Shown: positions 1 to 5,209 of the stretch, piece by piece
Numbering within the stretch: position 1 is the first letter of the stretch
How the letters are laid out: the number at the start of each line of letters is the position of its first letter
Source: Alphaproteobacteria bacterium
GTDB lineage: Bacteria > Pseudomonadota > Alphaproteobacteria > Rhizobiales > Xanthobacteraceae
Reading direction: 5' to 3'
Length of the DNA stretch: 5,209 nucleotides
Assembly: GCA_005883445.1 (NCBI GenBank)
Contig: VAZL01000235.1
Location: 1-5,209, forward strand
Notes under the pieces: model-generated
The model's input: only the letters and a program-made list of their open reading frames with translations
The model's database searches: none
What the model was told of the DNA's origin: nothing
Translations under genes and position numbers: made by a program

Positions 1-958
1 CGGGCTTGTCCTTGGTCTGCGGATGCAACGAACGCAATCCTCCGACGTCGACGCAGAGTTGCTGCGCCTCCGGCGAGAAGCAGAAGCTCTGAAACAGGCG
101 GGCGGCATTCGGATTGGGCGCGTTCTTGAACAGCGCGTTGGGGCCGACGATGAGCGGCGAGCCTTCGGTCGCATAAACGATCTCGACCGGGGTCCCCTTC
201 TCCTTCTCGATGAACATGTTGTACTCGTTGCCGTCCGCCATCACGGCGCGCTCGCCCAGCGCAAGTTTCTTGGGCGGATCGGCCGACGACTGCACCTGCA
301 TCACCTTCTGCTTGGAAAGCTTCTCGAAATAGTCCCAGCCGAGATCGCGCGCCATTTGATAGGTCGCGGTCATGATGGTGCCGCTATAGCTCGGATGCGC
401 CTTGACGATCTTGCCCGTCCATTTCGGTTCGAGCAGGTCGGCGTAGCTCTTCGGCGCCTCCTCGGCCTTCACCATGTTGGTGTTATAGCCGATGACGCAG
501 ACCCAGGCGCGGAAGCTCGCGAAGGTGCCGTCGGGGTCCTTGTGCTCGACCGGATAATGTTGGGCCACGTCCTCGGGCAGATAAGGTTGGAGTATTCCTT
601 CGCGTTTCCATACGATGAAATGGGCGGCATCGGAGGAATTGACGACGTCGACGCTATGAATGCGGCTCGCATATTCCTGGCCAATGCGCTGGAACACCCG
701 CTCGGCGCCGCTGCGCTCCACGCGCACGTCGATGCCGGGATATTTCGCCTCGAACGCCTTGGCAATGCGCTCCGCAACCGGCAGGTCGATCGAAGTATAA
801 TAGACGACCCTGCCCTCTTTCTTCGCCGTCGCGATCAGCTGCGGCGTGACCGCGCTCGCGGGCGGGGCCGCTGACGTAACCGACGCGAACGCGCCCGATG
901 CCGCAATGGCCGTCGAGCCCCTGAGCACGTCGCGGCGGGAAAAGGTATGCCGCTTCAT
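1..958 (-). CDS. ABC transporter periplasmic solute-binding protein, iron-type (FbpA/AfuA-like) family, C-terminus cut by window edge
   Basis: Probable periplasmic receptor that captures a small solute and delivers it to an ABC importer. The 319 codons visible start with MKRHTFSRRDVLRG. SRRDVLR at residues 7-13 resembles the Tat twin-arginine signal and is followed by an Ala/Ser-rich hydrophobic stretch to about residue 36, so export in folded form is likely. The mature part reads like family 1/6 binding proteins: KKEGRVVYYTS (47-56), FEAKYPGIDV (69-78), GYNTNMV (157-163), LLEPKWTGKI (175-184) and YATEGSPLIVGPNALFKNAPN (262-282). Homologues run about 340-350 residues, so some 25-30 are missing. 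The ATG at 958 is supported by GGAGGAG at 968-974, nine bases upstream. The gene lies 36 nt after the ATPase gene, consistent with co-transcription. Classical ferric-binding ligands are not seen: there is no His after the first strand, and EYN stands where a Tyr-Tyr pair is expected. The substrate is therefore unknown; an organic anion is a guess from the neighbours. Confidence 0.9.
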   Translation of the reverse strand, partial: MKRHTFSRRDVLRGSTAIAASGAFASVTSAAPPASAVTPQLIATAKKEGRVVYYTSIDLPVAERIAKAFEAKYPGIDVRVERSGAERVFQRIGQEYASRIHSVDVVNSSDAAHFIVWKREGILQPYLPEDVAQHYPVEHKDPDGTFASFRAWVCVIGYNTNMVKAEEAPKSYADLLEPKWTGKIVKAHPSYSGTIMTATYQMARDLGWDYFEKLSKQKVMQVQSSADPPKKLALGERAVMADGNEYNMFIEKEKGTPVEIVYATEGSPLIVGPNALFKNAPNPNAARLFQSFCFSPEAQQLCVDVGGLRSLHPQTKDKP

Positions 959-967
959 TGTCGTCTT

Positions 968-974
968 CTCCTCC
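968..974 (-). promoter_or_regulatory. Ribosome binding site of the solute-binding protein gene
   Basis: GGAGGAG on the minus strand lies nine bases before the ATG at 958. It fixes the start that carries the twin-arginine signal peptide. Confidence 0.75.
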
Positions 975-994
975 AATGTCGTTGCCCCGAAAGC

Positions 995-2056
995 TCATCC
1001 GCTGAGCGCGCGGCAGCGCTCGGGCGGCAGATGGAGCCACACCGACGCGCCCGGCGGAATGTTTTCGGCCGCCGGCGCCTGCACGCGCAACTGGGTGCCG
1101 TCGGGCATCTCCACGAGATAGTCGCGGCTCGCGCCGAGAAAGACTTGCCGCACCACGGTTCCCGGTACGACGTTTTCCGTCACCGCGGGCTTCTCCGCCC
1201 ACAAACGCACGACATGTTGGCGGATGGCAGCCGCGCACTCGCGGCCGGCGACAAACTTGCCGCCGCTGCAGCGCAGTAGCGAGCCGGCGCACGAGAGATG
1301 GCAATCATCGAGCGCGCGGCCCTTGATGACGTTGCTCGAGCCGATGAAACGGGCGACGAATTCCGAGCGTGGCCGCTCGTAGATGTCCTCTGGCGAGCCC
1401 GCCTGTTCGATCTTGCCCGCGTTCATCACGGCGATAACGTCGGCGGTGGTCATCGCTTCCGACTGGTCATGGGTGACATAGACCGTGGTGTAGCGGTATT
1501 CGTCGTGCAGGCGGCGCACCTCGAAGCGCATCTCTTCGCGCAGATTGGCATCGAGATTCGAGAGCGGTTCGTCGAGCAGCAGTGTCTCGGGCTCGACGAT
1601 GAGGGCGCGCGCGAGCGCCACGCGCTGCTGCTGGCCGCCCGAGAGTTCGCCCGGGTAGCGATCGGCGAGCCCGCTGAGGTGCGTCGTATTCAGGATCGCG
1701 GCGAGTTTGCGGTCGATGGTGGCGCGATCGAGCTTGCGCAGCTTGAGTCCATAGGAGACGTTTTCGGCAACCGTCATGTGCGGCCACAGCGCATAGCTCT
1801 GAAAAATCATCGACATGTTGCGCCGCTCCGGCGGCAGCGTCCGCGCCGGCGAAGATATCAGCTGGTCGCCGACCCGAATTTCGCCGGCCGACGGCTCGAC
1901 GAAGCCCGCGATCAACCGCAGCGTCGTCGTCTTGCCGCAACCGGAAGGCCCGAGCAGGCAGACCAACCGGCCGTGCTCGATGGTGAGCGACACGTCGTCG
2001 ACGACCGCAACCTCTCCATAACGCTTGGTCAGGCCCCGCAGTTCAACCGACGCCAC
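995..2056 (-). CDS. ABC transporter ATP-binding protein (FbpC/PotA-type importer ATPase)
   Basis: Cytoplasmic ATPase that powers solute import through a membrane permease. All nucleotide-binding motifs are intact in the 353 residues: Walker A GPSGCGKT (36-43), Q-loop Gln86, signature LSGGQQQR (138-145), Walker B LLLDEP (159-164), D-loop SNLD (166-169) and the switch His196 in VTHDQ. After the ATPase domain (to about 240) comes a C-terminal TOBE-like part, with GTVVRQVFLGASRDYLVEMPDG at about 299-320, as in the Fe3+, spermidine and sugar importer ATPases. The length is normal for that group. The start is a GTG at 2056, chosen because AGGAGG lies six bases upstream and the protein opens with the usual VELRGLTKRYG. 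The binding-protein gene follows after 36 nt. No permease gene lies between them or elsewhere in the window, so it is presumably further left. The fold and role are certain; the transported substrate cannot be read from this subunit. Confidence 0.96.
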   Translation of the reverse strand: MASVELRGLTKRYGEVAVVDDVSLTIEHGRLVCLLGPSGCGKTTTLRLIAGFVEPSAGEIRVGDQLISSPARTLPPERRNMSMIFQSYALWPHMTVAENVSYGLKLRKLDRATIDRKLAAILNTTHLSGLADRYPGELSGGQQQRVALARALIVEPETLLLDEPLSNLDANLREEMRFEVRRLHDEYRYTTVYVTHDQSEAMTTADVIAVMNAGKIEQAGSPEDIYERPRSEFVARFIGSSNVIKGRALDDCHLSCAGSLLRCSGGKFVAGRECAAAIRQHVVRLWAEKPAVTENVVPGTVVRQVFLGASRDYLVEMPDGTQLRVQAPAAENIPPGASVWLHLPPERCRALSG

Positions 2057-2062
2057 GCCCGT

Positions 2063-2068
2063 CCTCCT
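2063..2068 (-). promoter_or_regulatory. Ribosome binding site that decides the GTG start of the ATPase gene
   Basis: A perfect AGGAGG on the minus strand lies six bases before the GTG at 2056. It supports this non-ATG start over any internal one. Confidence 0.8.
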
Positions 2069-2075
2069 CGACGCC

Positions 2076-2093
2076 CGGCGGGCTGTTCCGCCG
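2076..2093 (-). repeat. GC-rich inverted repeat in the leader of the ATPase gene
   Basis: CGGCGG and CCGCCG form six perfect base pairs around a six-base loop (2082-2087). The repeat sits seven bases upstream of the AGGAGG of the ATPase gene, so an RNA hairpin here would be in its 5' leader. No T run follows. It could be a leader structure or a chance result of the high GC content. Confidence 0.4.
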
Positions 2094-2223
2094 CTGCCGT
2101 CTTCGGCTATTGAAACACCAAACAGTTAATCGGTATCCGCGACAGCTTGCCGCCATTGCGACGTTCCTGCGTCCTCACGCCGACAGCGGTCCCTGCTTCG
2201 CAGCATATGGCCGGTGCGGATCG

Positions 2224-3024
2224 TCAGGTGCCGGTGAACGCCGGTTTGCGCTTCTCCATGAAGGCCCGGCGGCCTTCGATGAAGTCGTTGCTGGTGAAGC
2301 ATTGCTCCACCATTTCGGCGCAGCGCGCCACGTTGCGCTTGGATTCATCCTTCAAGACCTCGCCGACGATGTACTTGACCGCCTTCACCGTGAGCGGCGC
2401 GTTGGCGGCGATCGTCTCGGCATAATTCTTCACATACCCCTCGAGCTCGGCGTCCGGCACGACGCGATTGACGAGGCCCATCAGGCGCGCCTCCTCGGTG
2501 TCGAACTGGCGGGCGGTGAAGAAAATCTCGCGGGCGAAGGCTCCCCCGACGACGTCGACGAGGCGGCGCAGTCCGGCATAGGAATAGCCGAGCCCGAGCT
2601 TCGCCGCCGGCACCGCGAAGCGCGCATTGTCGGAGCAGATGCGCAGGTCGCAGCACACCGCCAGCCCAAGGCCGCCGCCGATGCAATAGCCGCGGATCAT
2701 GGCGATGGTGGGCTTGGGAAATTCCTGTATGCCCGCATAGGCCTTCTCGACCGTTGCATTGTAACGCTGGGTCGCCTCGAGGGTGGCGCGCTCGCTTTCG
2801 AACTTCGAGATGTCGGCGCCGGAGACAAAGGCCTTGCCGCCTGCGCCCGTGAGCACCACCACGCGCACCTCGTCATCCTTGGCAAAATCCTCGAGCATCC
2901 TGCTCGTCGCCGCCCACATATCGAGCGAAACGGCGTTATGACGCTCGGGATTGTTGAAGATCACGTAGCCGACGCGCCCGTCCTTGCGCGCGAGCATCTT
3001 GTCGGTCTTGGTCACGTCGTCCAT
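2224..3024 (-). CDS. Enoyl-CoA hydratase/isomerase (crotonase) family protein lacking both hydratase glutamates
   Basis: Crotonase-fold cytoplasmic protein that should bind an acyl-CoA thioester. The 266 residues show the CoA-pocket and oxyanion-hole segments AFVSGADI (65-72) and IRGYCIGGGLGLAVCCDL (110-127), then ARFAVPAAKLGLGYSYAGLRRLVDVVG (134-160) and the C-terminal helices with NAPLTVKAVK. Family length is about 260, so it is complete. In classical hydratases two glutamates do the chemistry, one two residues after the GGG and one in a PE pair. Here these places hold Gly120 and Ala140, so simple water addition is doubtful; isomerase, hydrolase or other thioester chemistry is possible. The ATG at 3024 was chosen because GGAGGA lies six bases upstream. 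An in-frame TTG at 3057 would add 11 residues but lacks that support. The gene follows the CoA-transferase after 42 nt, which points to a shared transcript and a shared CoA-thioester substrate. Confidence 0.93.
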   Translation of the reverse strand: MDDVTKTDKMLARKDGRVGYVIFNNPERHNAVSLDMWAATSRMLEDFAKDDEVRVVVLTGAGGKAFVSGADISKFESERATLEATQRYNATVEKAYAGIQEFPKPTIAMIRGYCIGGGLGLAVCCDLRICSDNARFAVPAAKLGLGYSYAGLRRLVDVVGGAFAREIFFTARQFDTEEARLMGLVNRVVPDAELEGYVKNYAETIAANAPLTVKAVKYIVGEVLKDESKRNVARCAEMVEQCFTSNDFIEGRRAFMEKRKPAFTGT

Positions 3025-3030
3025 CGCTTG

Positions 3031-3036
3031 TCCTCC
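3031..3036 (-). promoter_or_regulatory. Ribosome binding site that decides the start of the crotonase-family gene
   Basis: GGAGGA on the minus strand lies six bases before the ATG at 3024. It favours this start over the longer TTG start at 3057. Confidence 0.8.
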
Positions 3037-3066
3037 GCGCCTCGCGCGCCAAATCAACTTCGCTCG

Positions 3067-4260
3067 TCAAACCGCATTCGCTTTGCGTAACGCGGCAATT
3101 TCCTTCGCATTGAATCCGAACTCCTTGAGCACCGCGTCGGTGTGCTCGCCGAGCGCAGGCGGCGCCGCCGCGAGCCGGCTCGGCGTGCGCGACAGCGACA
3201 TCGGCTGGCCGGCCATGCGCAGGAGCGACTTATCCCTGGTCTTGACCGACTGCGCCATACCGAGGTGCGCGACCTGCGGGTCGGCATAGACCTGGTCGAT
3301 ACTATAGATCGGCCCGCAGGGAACGCCCGCCTTGTTGAGCAGCTCGATCCACTCGGCGCTCGTGCGCTTGACGGTATATTTCTCCATGTCGGCATTGAGC
3401 GCGTCGCGGTGCTTCGAGCGCTCGGCGGCGGTCTGATATTCCGGACGTTGCATCAATTCGGTCGCGTTGGCGGCGTTGCAAAATCGCGCCCATATCTTCG
3501 AGCCGGTCGAGGCGATGTTGATGTGTCCATCGGCGGTCTTGAAGACGCCGGTCGGGATGCTGGTCGGATGATTGTTGCCGGCCTGCCCGGGCACCTCGCC
3601 GCCGATCAGCCAGCGCGCGCCCTGGAAGTCGAGCATGAAGATCTGCGCTTGCAGCAGCGAGGTCGCGACGTACTGGCCCTGCTTCGACTTCTCGCGCTCG
3701 AGCAGCGCGACCAGAATGCCGAGCGCGCAAAACAGTCCCGCGCTGAGATCGGCGATGGGGATGCCGACGCGCACCGGGCCTTGCCCGGGCAGGCCGGTGA
3801 TCGACATCAGCCCGCCCATGCCTTGCGCGATCTGGTCGAAGCCCGGCCGGTCGGCGTAGGGGCCGCTCTGCCCGAACCCGGAAATGCTGGCGTAGACGAG
3901 CTTCGGATTGATCTTGCGCAGCTGCGGATAATCGATGCCGAGCCGCCGCTTCACGTCCGGGCGAAAATTTTCGACCACGACGTCGGCCTTTTTGACCATG
4001 CGCTTGAACGCCGCCAAGGCTTCGGGCGCCTTGAGATTGAGCGTCATGCTGCGCTTGTTGCGGTGCAGATTCTGGAAGTCCGACCCTTCGCGCGGGCCGC
4101 CGAGCGGCTCGCCGCCGCCGGGTTCGGGCGGTAACTCGATCTTGATGACGTTGGCGCCCCAGTCGGCGAGTTGGCGCACGCAGGTTGGCCCAGCGCGCAC
4201 GCGGGTCAGGTCGAGGACCGTGAATCGTTCGAGCGCGCGCGAGGCCTTGGGAAACGGCAT
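3067..4260 (-). CDS. Class III (CaiB/BaiF family) CoA-transferase
   Basis: Probably moves CoA from a donor thioester to a carboxylate acceptor in the cytoplasm, forming a covalent aspartyl intermediate. The protein of 397 residues has the usual family length and landmarks: FTVLDLTRVRAGPTCVRQLADWGANVIKIE (about 13-42), KADVVVENFRPD, SGFGQSGPYADRPGFDQ, and PIADLSAG, whose Asp171 aligns by eye with the catalytic Asp169 of Oxalobacter formyl-CoA transferase. A Gly-rich GQAGNNHP loop (225-232), GVPCGP (312-317) and the C-terminal LGEHTD (370-375) follow. I prefer the ATG at 4260, which has AGGTG eight bases upstream and gives the usual short N-terminus before VLDLT. An ATG at 4296 would add 12 residues but lacks a well-placed ribosome site. 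The crotonase-family gene follows after 42 nt. The acyl substrate cannot be named from sequence; formyl/oxalate-type, succinyl-dependent or aromatic acid transfers are all possible. Confidence 0.95.
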   Translation of the reverse strand: MPFPKASRALERFTVLDLTRVRAGPTCVRQLADWGANVIKIELPPEPGGGEPLGGPREGSDFQNLHRNKRSMTLNLKAPEALAAFKRMVKKADVVVENFRPDVKRRLGIDYPQLRKINPKLVYASISGFGQSGPYADRPGFDQIAQGMGGLMSITGLPGQGPVRVGIPIADLSAGLFCALGILVALLEREKSKQGQYVATSLLQAQIFMLDFQGARWLIGGEVPGQAGNNHPTSIPTGVFKTADGHINIASTGSKIWARFCNAANATELMQRPEYQTAAERSKHRDALNADMEKYTVKRTSAEWIELLNKAGVPCGPIYSIDQVYADPQVAHLGMAQSVKTRDKSLLRMAGQPMSLSRTPSRLAAAPPALGEHTDAVLKEFGFNAKEIAALRKANAV

Positions 4261-4268
4261 TTTTTCGG

Positions 4269-4273
4269 CACCT
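4269..4273 (-). promoter_or_regulatory. Probable ribosome binding site of the CoA-transferase gene
   Basis: AGGTG on the minus strand is complementary to the CACCT of the 16S rRNA tail and lies eight bases before the ATG at 4260. It supports that start over the ATG at 4296. Confidence 0.55.
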
Positions 4274-4305
4274 GCGAGGTGTTGTTTCTTCTGCATTACT
4301 CTCGT

Positions 4306-4320
4306 CCGGCGCAGCGCCGG
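4306..4320. repeat. Perfect GC-rich palindrome near the CoA-transferase start
   Basis: CCGGCGC and GCGCCGG are exact reverse complements around a single A at 4313. The repeat lies 45-60 nt upstream of the CoA-transferase ATG at 4260, a plausible place for an operator or a leader hairpin of that gene. GC content makes chance palindromes fairly common. Confidence 0.45.
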
Positions 4321-4368
4321 GGGGGACCCGACATTCCCCGATATCCCGCCTGTTGTCTACCGAGGAGG

Positions 4369-4394
4369 GGATTTGAGCCGGTAGGGCTCTATCC
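4369..4394. repeat. Interrupted inverted repeat overlapping the possible peptidase promoter
   Basis: GGAT and GAGCC on the left pair with GGCTC and ATCC on the right, giving nine base pairs with a small internal mismatch (TT against T) around the loop GGTAG (4380-4384). It spans the -35 box and spacer of the promoter candidate for the peptidase, so a repressor site is possible. No known operator consensus was recognised. Confidence 0.45.
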
Positions 4395-4402
4395 GCTATG
4401 GT
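4373..4402 (+). promoter_or_regulatory. Candidate sigma70-like promoter of the S10 peptidase gene
   Basis: TTGAGC (4373-4378) and TATGGT (4397-4402) each match four of six bases of the -35 and -10 consensus and are 18 bases apart. Transcription would start near 4409, about 33 nt before the ATG at 4442. The match is modest and rests on pattern alone. Confidence 0.3.
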
Positions 4403-4405
4403 GCG

Positions 4406-4421
4406 GCAGCGGGGGCGCTGC
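4406..4421 (+). repeat. Hairpin-forming repeat just upstream of the peptidase start
   Basis: GCAGCG and CGCTGC form six perfect base pairs around a GGGG loop (4412-4415). The repeat ends 20 bases before the peptidase ATG, in its probable 5' leader. No T run follows, so it does not look like an intrinsic terminator. Confidence 0.4.
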
Positions 4422-4441
4422 AGCATCGATTGGACGCCGTG

Positions 4442-5209
4442 ATGACCACGCCCACGCTGACCCCCTCCAAGCTCAACCGCGCGCTGCTGGCGCTGCTTCT
4501 CGCCGCCGCCGCCACGATCGCGAGCGCGCAGGAGTCCCGGCAGCCGGCGCAGCACGGCGAGCAGCGAGCGAGCGAGCTGGGGCAAGGGGAACAACGACAG
4601 GCCAACGCACGCGAGAGCGTGTTGCGGCTGTTGCCGGCGGACTCGGTGACCGAGCACGCCGTCGCGATTCCCGGCGGCACGCTGACCTATACCGCGACCG
4701 CGGGAACGCTCTCTCTGTTCGATCAATCGGGCGAACGCTCGGCCGCGGTCTATTACACCGCCTACGTCGCCAAGAACGCCGAGGCTACGAACCGTCCCGT
4801 CACCTTCGCCTTCAACGGCGGACCGGGCGCGGCATCGGCTTATCTGAACTTGGGCTTGGTCGGCCCGCGCATTCTGGAGTTTCCCGGTAACGACGCCGCC
4901 GCGGCGCGCATGCGGGATAATCCCGCGACCTGGCTCGCCTTCACCGATCTCGTCATGATCGATCCGGTCGGCGCCGGCTGGAGCAGACCGGCCAAGGCCG
5001 ACGGCGGCAAGGCGTTCTATGGCGTGCATTCGGACGCCCAGGCCGTTGCCAAGGTCATCGCGCTCTACGTCGCCAAGAACGGCCGCGGCAATTCACCCAA
5101 ATATATCCTCGGCGAAAGCTATGGTGGCTTTCGCGCCGCCAAAGTGGCGCAGGTGCTGCAACGCGAGCAGGGCATCATGGTGTCCGGCATCGCCATGGTG
5201 TCGCCGGTG
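4442..5209 (+). CDS. Secreted serine carboxypeptidase-like protein, peptidase family S10, C-terminus cut by window edge
   Basis: Probable exported serine peptidase that removes C-terminal residues from peptides. The 256 codons visible begin with a Sec-type signal: MTTPTLTPSKLNR, a Leu/Ala-rich core (14-26) and ASA (27-29) before Gln30. A Gln/Glu/Arg-rich linker (30-57) follows. S10 hallmarks are clear: FAFNGGPGAAS (122-132, oxyanion hole), DNPATW (159-164), VMIDPVGAGWSRP (171-183) and ILGESYGG (222-229) with nucleophile Ser226. The catalytic Asp and His lie beyond the window; bacterial homologues run about 500 residues, so roughly half is missing. The ATG at 4442 is preferred because it gives a normal signal peptide; in-frame GTG (4439) and TTG (4430) would add only one to four residues, and no strong Shine-Dalgarno sequence decides between them. 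The gene is divergent from the CoA-transferase and shows no clear functional tie to it. Family assignment is firm; substrate is unknown. Confidence 0.93.
   Translation, partial: MTTPTLTPSKLNRALLALLLAAAATIASAQESRQPAQHGEQRASELGQGEQRQANARESVLRLLPADSVTEHAVAIPGGTLTYTATAGTLSLFDQSGERSAAVYYTAYVAKNAEATNRPVTFAFNGGPGAASAYLNLGLVGPRILEFPGNDAAAARMRDNPATWLAFTDLVMIDPVGAGWSRPAKADGGKAFYGVHSDAQAVAKVIALYVAKNGRGNSPKYILGESYGGFRAAKVAQVLQREQGIMVSGIAMVSPV

Larger units (their letters stand above)
2057..2223. other. 167-nt intergenic region between the CoA-enzyme pair and the transporter pair
   Basis: No gene is recognised here. The region contains the ATPase ribosome binding site, a GC-rich inverted repeat (2076-2093) and a comparatively AT-rich stretch around 2112-2136 that could hold a minus-strand promoter. 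I could not find a -35/-10 pair that matches the sigma70 consensus well. There is no hairpin followed by a T run on the minus strand, so a strong intrinsic terminator after the hydratase-like gene is not supported and read-through into the transporter genes is possible. Confidence 0.6.
4261..4441. other. 181-nt divergent intergenic region
   Basis: This region separates the minus-strand CoA-transferase gene from the plus-strand peptidase gene and must carry promoters for both unless they are read from further away. It contains a G7 run (4319-4325), three short inverted repeats (4306-4320, 4369-4394, 4406-4421) and one weak plus-strand promoter candidate. For the minus strand, TAGACA (4358-4353) resembles a -35 box, but no good -10 lies at the right distance. 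No small gene is recognised. Confidence 0.6.

Noticed and set aside
23..874. 283-codon open frame on the plus strand opposite the binding-protein gene
   Set aside because: The minus-strand reading gives a signal peptide and family motifs throughout; the plus-strand product is an Arg/Leu/Gly/Asp-rich shadow.
1298..2113. 271-codon open frame on the plus strand opposite the ATPase gene
   Set aside because: All ABC motifs are on the minus strand; the plus-strand product has none and is an antisense artefact.
3025..3057. N-terminal extension of the crotonase-family protein from a TTG at 3057
   Set aside because: The ATG at 3024 has a strong, well-spaced GGAGGA; the extension would itself contain that ribosome site.
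2110..3090. 326-codon open frame on the plus strand opposite the crotonase-family gene
   Set aside because: It mirrors the codons of the hydratase-fold gene, has no family motif, and runs past both ends of it without its own ribosome binding site.
3142..4134. 330-codon open frame on the plus strand opposite the CoA-transferase gene
   Set aside because: The translation is low-complexity, rich in Arg, Leu, Asp and His, as expected for the antisense of GC-rich coding DNA; the opposite strand has a complete enzyme.
4261..4296. N-terminal extension of the CoA-transferase from an ATG at 4296
   Set aside because: The added 12 residues (MQKKQHLAGAEK) lack family similarity and no good ribosome site lies before this ATG, while the ATG at 4260 has AGGTG at a suitable distance.
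4319..4325. G7 run as a possible phase-variation tract
   Set aside because: It is short, outside any gene and not inside a well-matched promoter spacer, so slippage would have no evident effect.
3302..5029. 575-codon open frame on the minus strand running through the divergent region and opposite the peptidase gene
   Set aside because: It is very rich in Arg, Ala and Gly, has no recognisable domain, and overlaps the CoA-transferase and S10 genes, both of which show clear family motifs. It is a by-product of high GC.
1..5209. Search for CRISPR arrays, tRNA or rRNA genes, insertion sequences and prophage attachment sites
   Set aside because: No regularly spaced repeats, cloverleaf-like sequence, transposase or terminal repeats were seen; genes and short gaps fill the whole window.

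Overview
The window is GC-rich and densely coded. Its gene content (a Tat-type solute-binding protein, a class III CoA-transferase and a secreted S10 peptidase) and its strong GC bias at third codon positions suggest an alphaproteobacterium, probably of the Hyphomicrobiales (Bradyrhizobium/Rhodopseudomonas-like). That placement is inferred from composition and protein style, not from a search.

Layout. Four genes lie on the minus strand and are read right to left: a class III (CaiB/BaiF) CoA-transferase (4260-3067), an enoyl-CoA hydratase/isomerase-family protein (3024-2224), an ABC-transporter ATPase of the FbpC/PotA type (2056-995), and an ABC-transporter periplasmic solute-binding protein (958 to the left edge, incomplete). 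A fifth gene, a secreted serine carypeptidase-like protein of family S10, starts at 4442 on the plus strand and runs off the right edge. The two edge genes are open to the window ends and have no stop codon here.

Gaps. The CoA-transferase and hydratase-like genes are 42 nt apart, and the ATPase and binding-protein genes 36 nt apart. In each pair the downstream gene has a clear Shine-Dalgarno sequence. The two pairs are separated by 167 nt (2057-2223), so they may be one transcript or two. The 181-nt divergent region (4261-4441) holds three short inverted repeats and a possible sigma70-like promoter facing the peptidase.

How the genes may work together. The transporter pair would import a small solute; its permease is not in the window and is probably just beyond the left end. 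The CoA-transferase would turn a carboxylate into its CoA thioester, and the hydratase-fold protein would act on that thioester. This suggests an uptake-and-activation module for an unidentified organic acid. Two details make it more than routine. The hydratase-fold protein lacks both glutamates that catalyse hydration in the classical enzymes. The binding protein, although of the 'iron-type' family, lacks the His and Tyr-Tyr ligands of ferric-binding proteins. The peptidase is divergent and has no evident link to the module.
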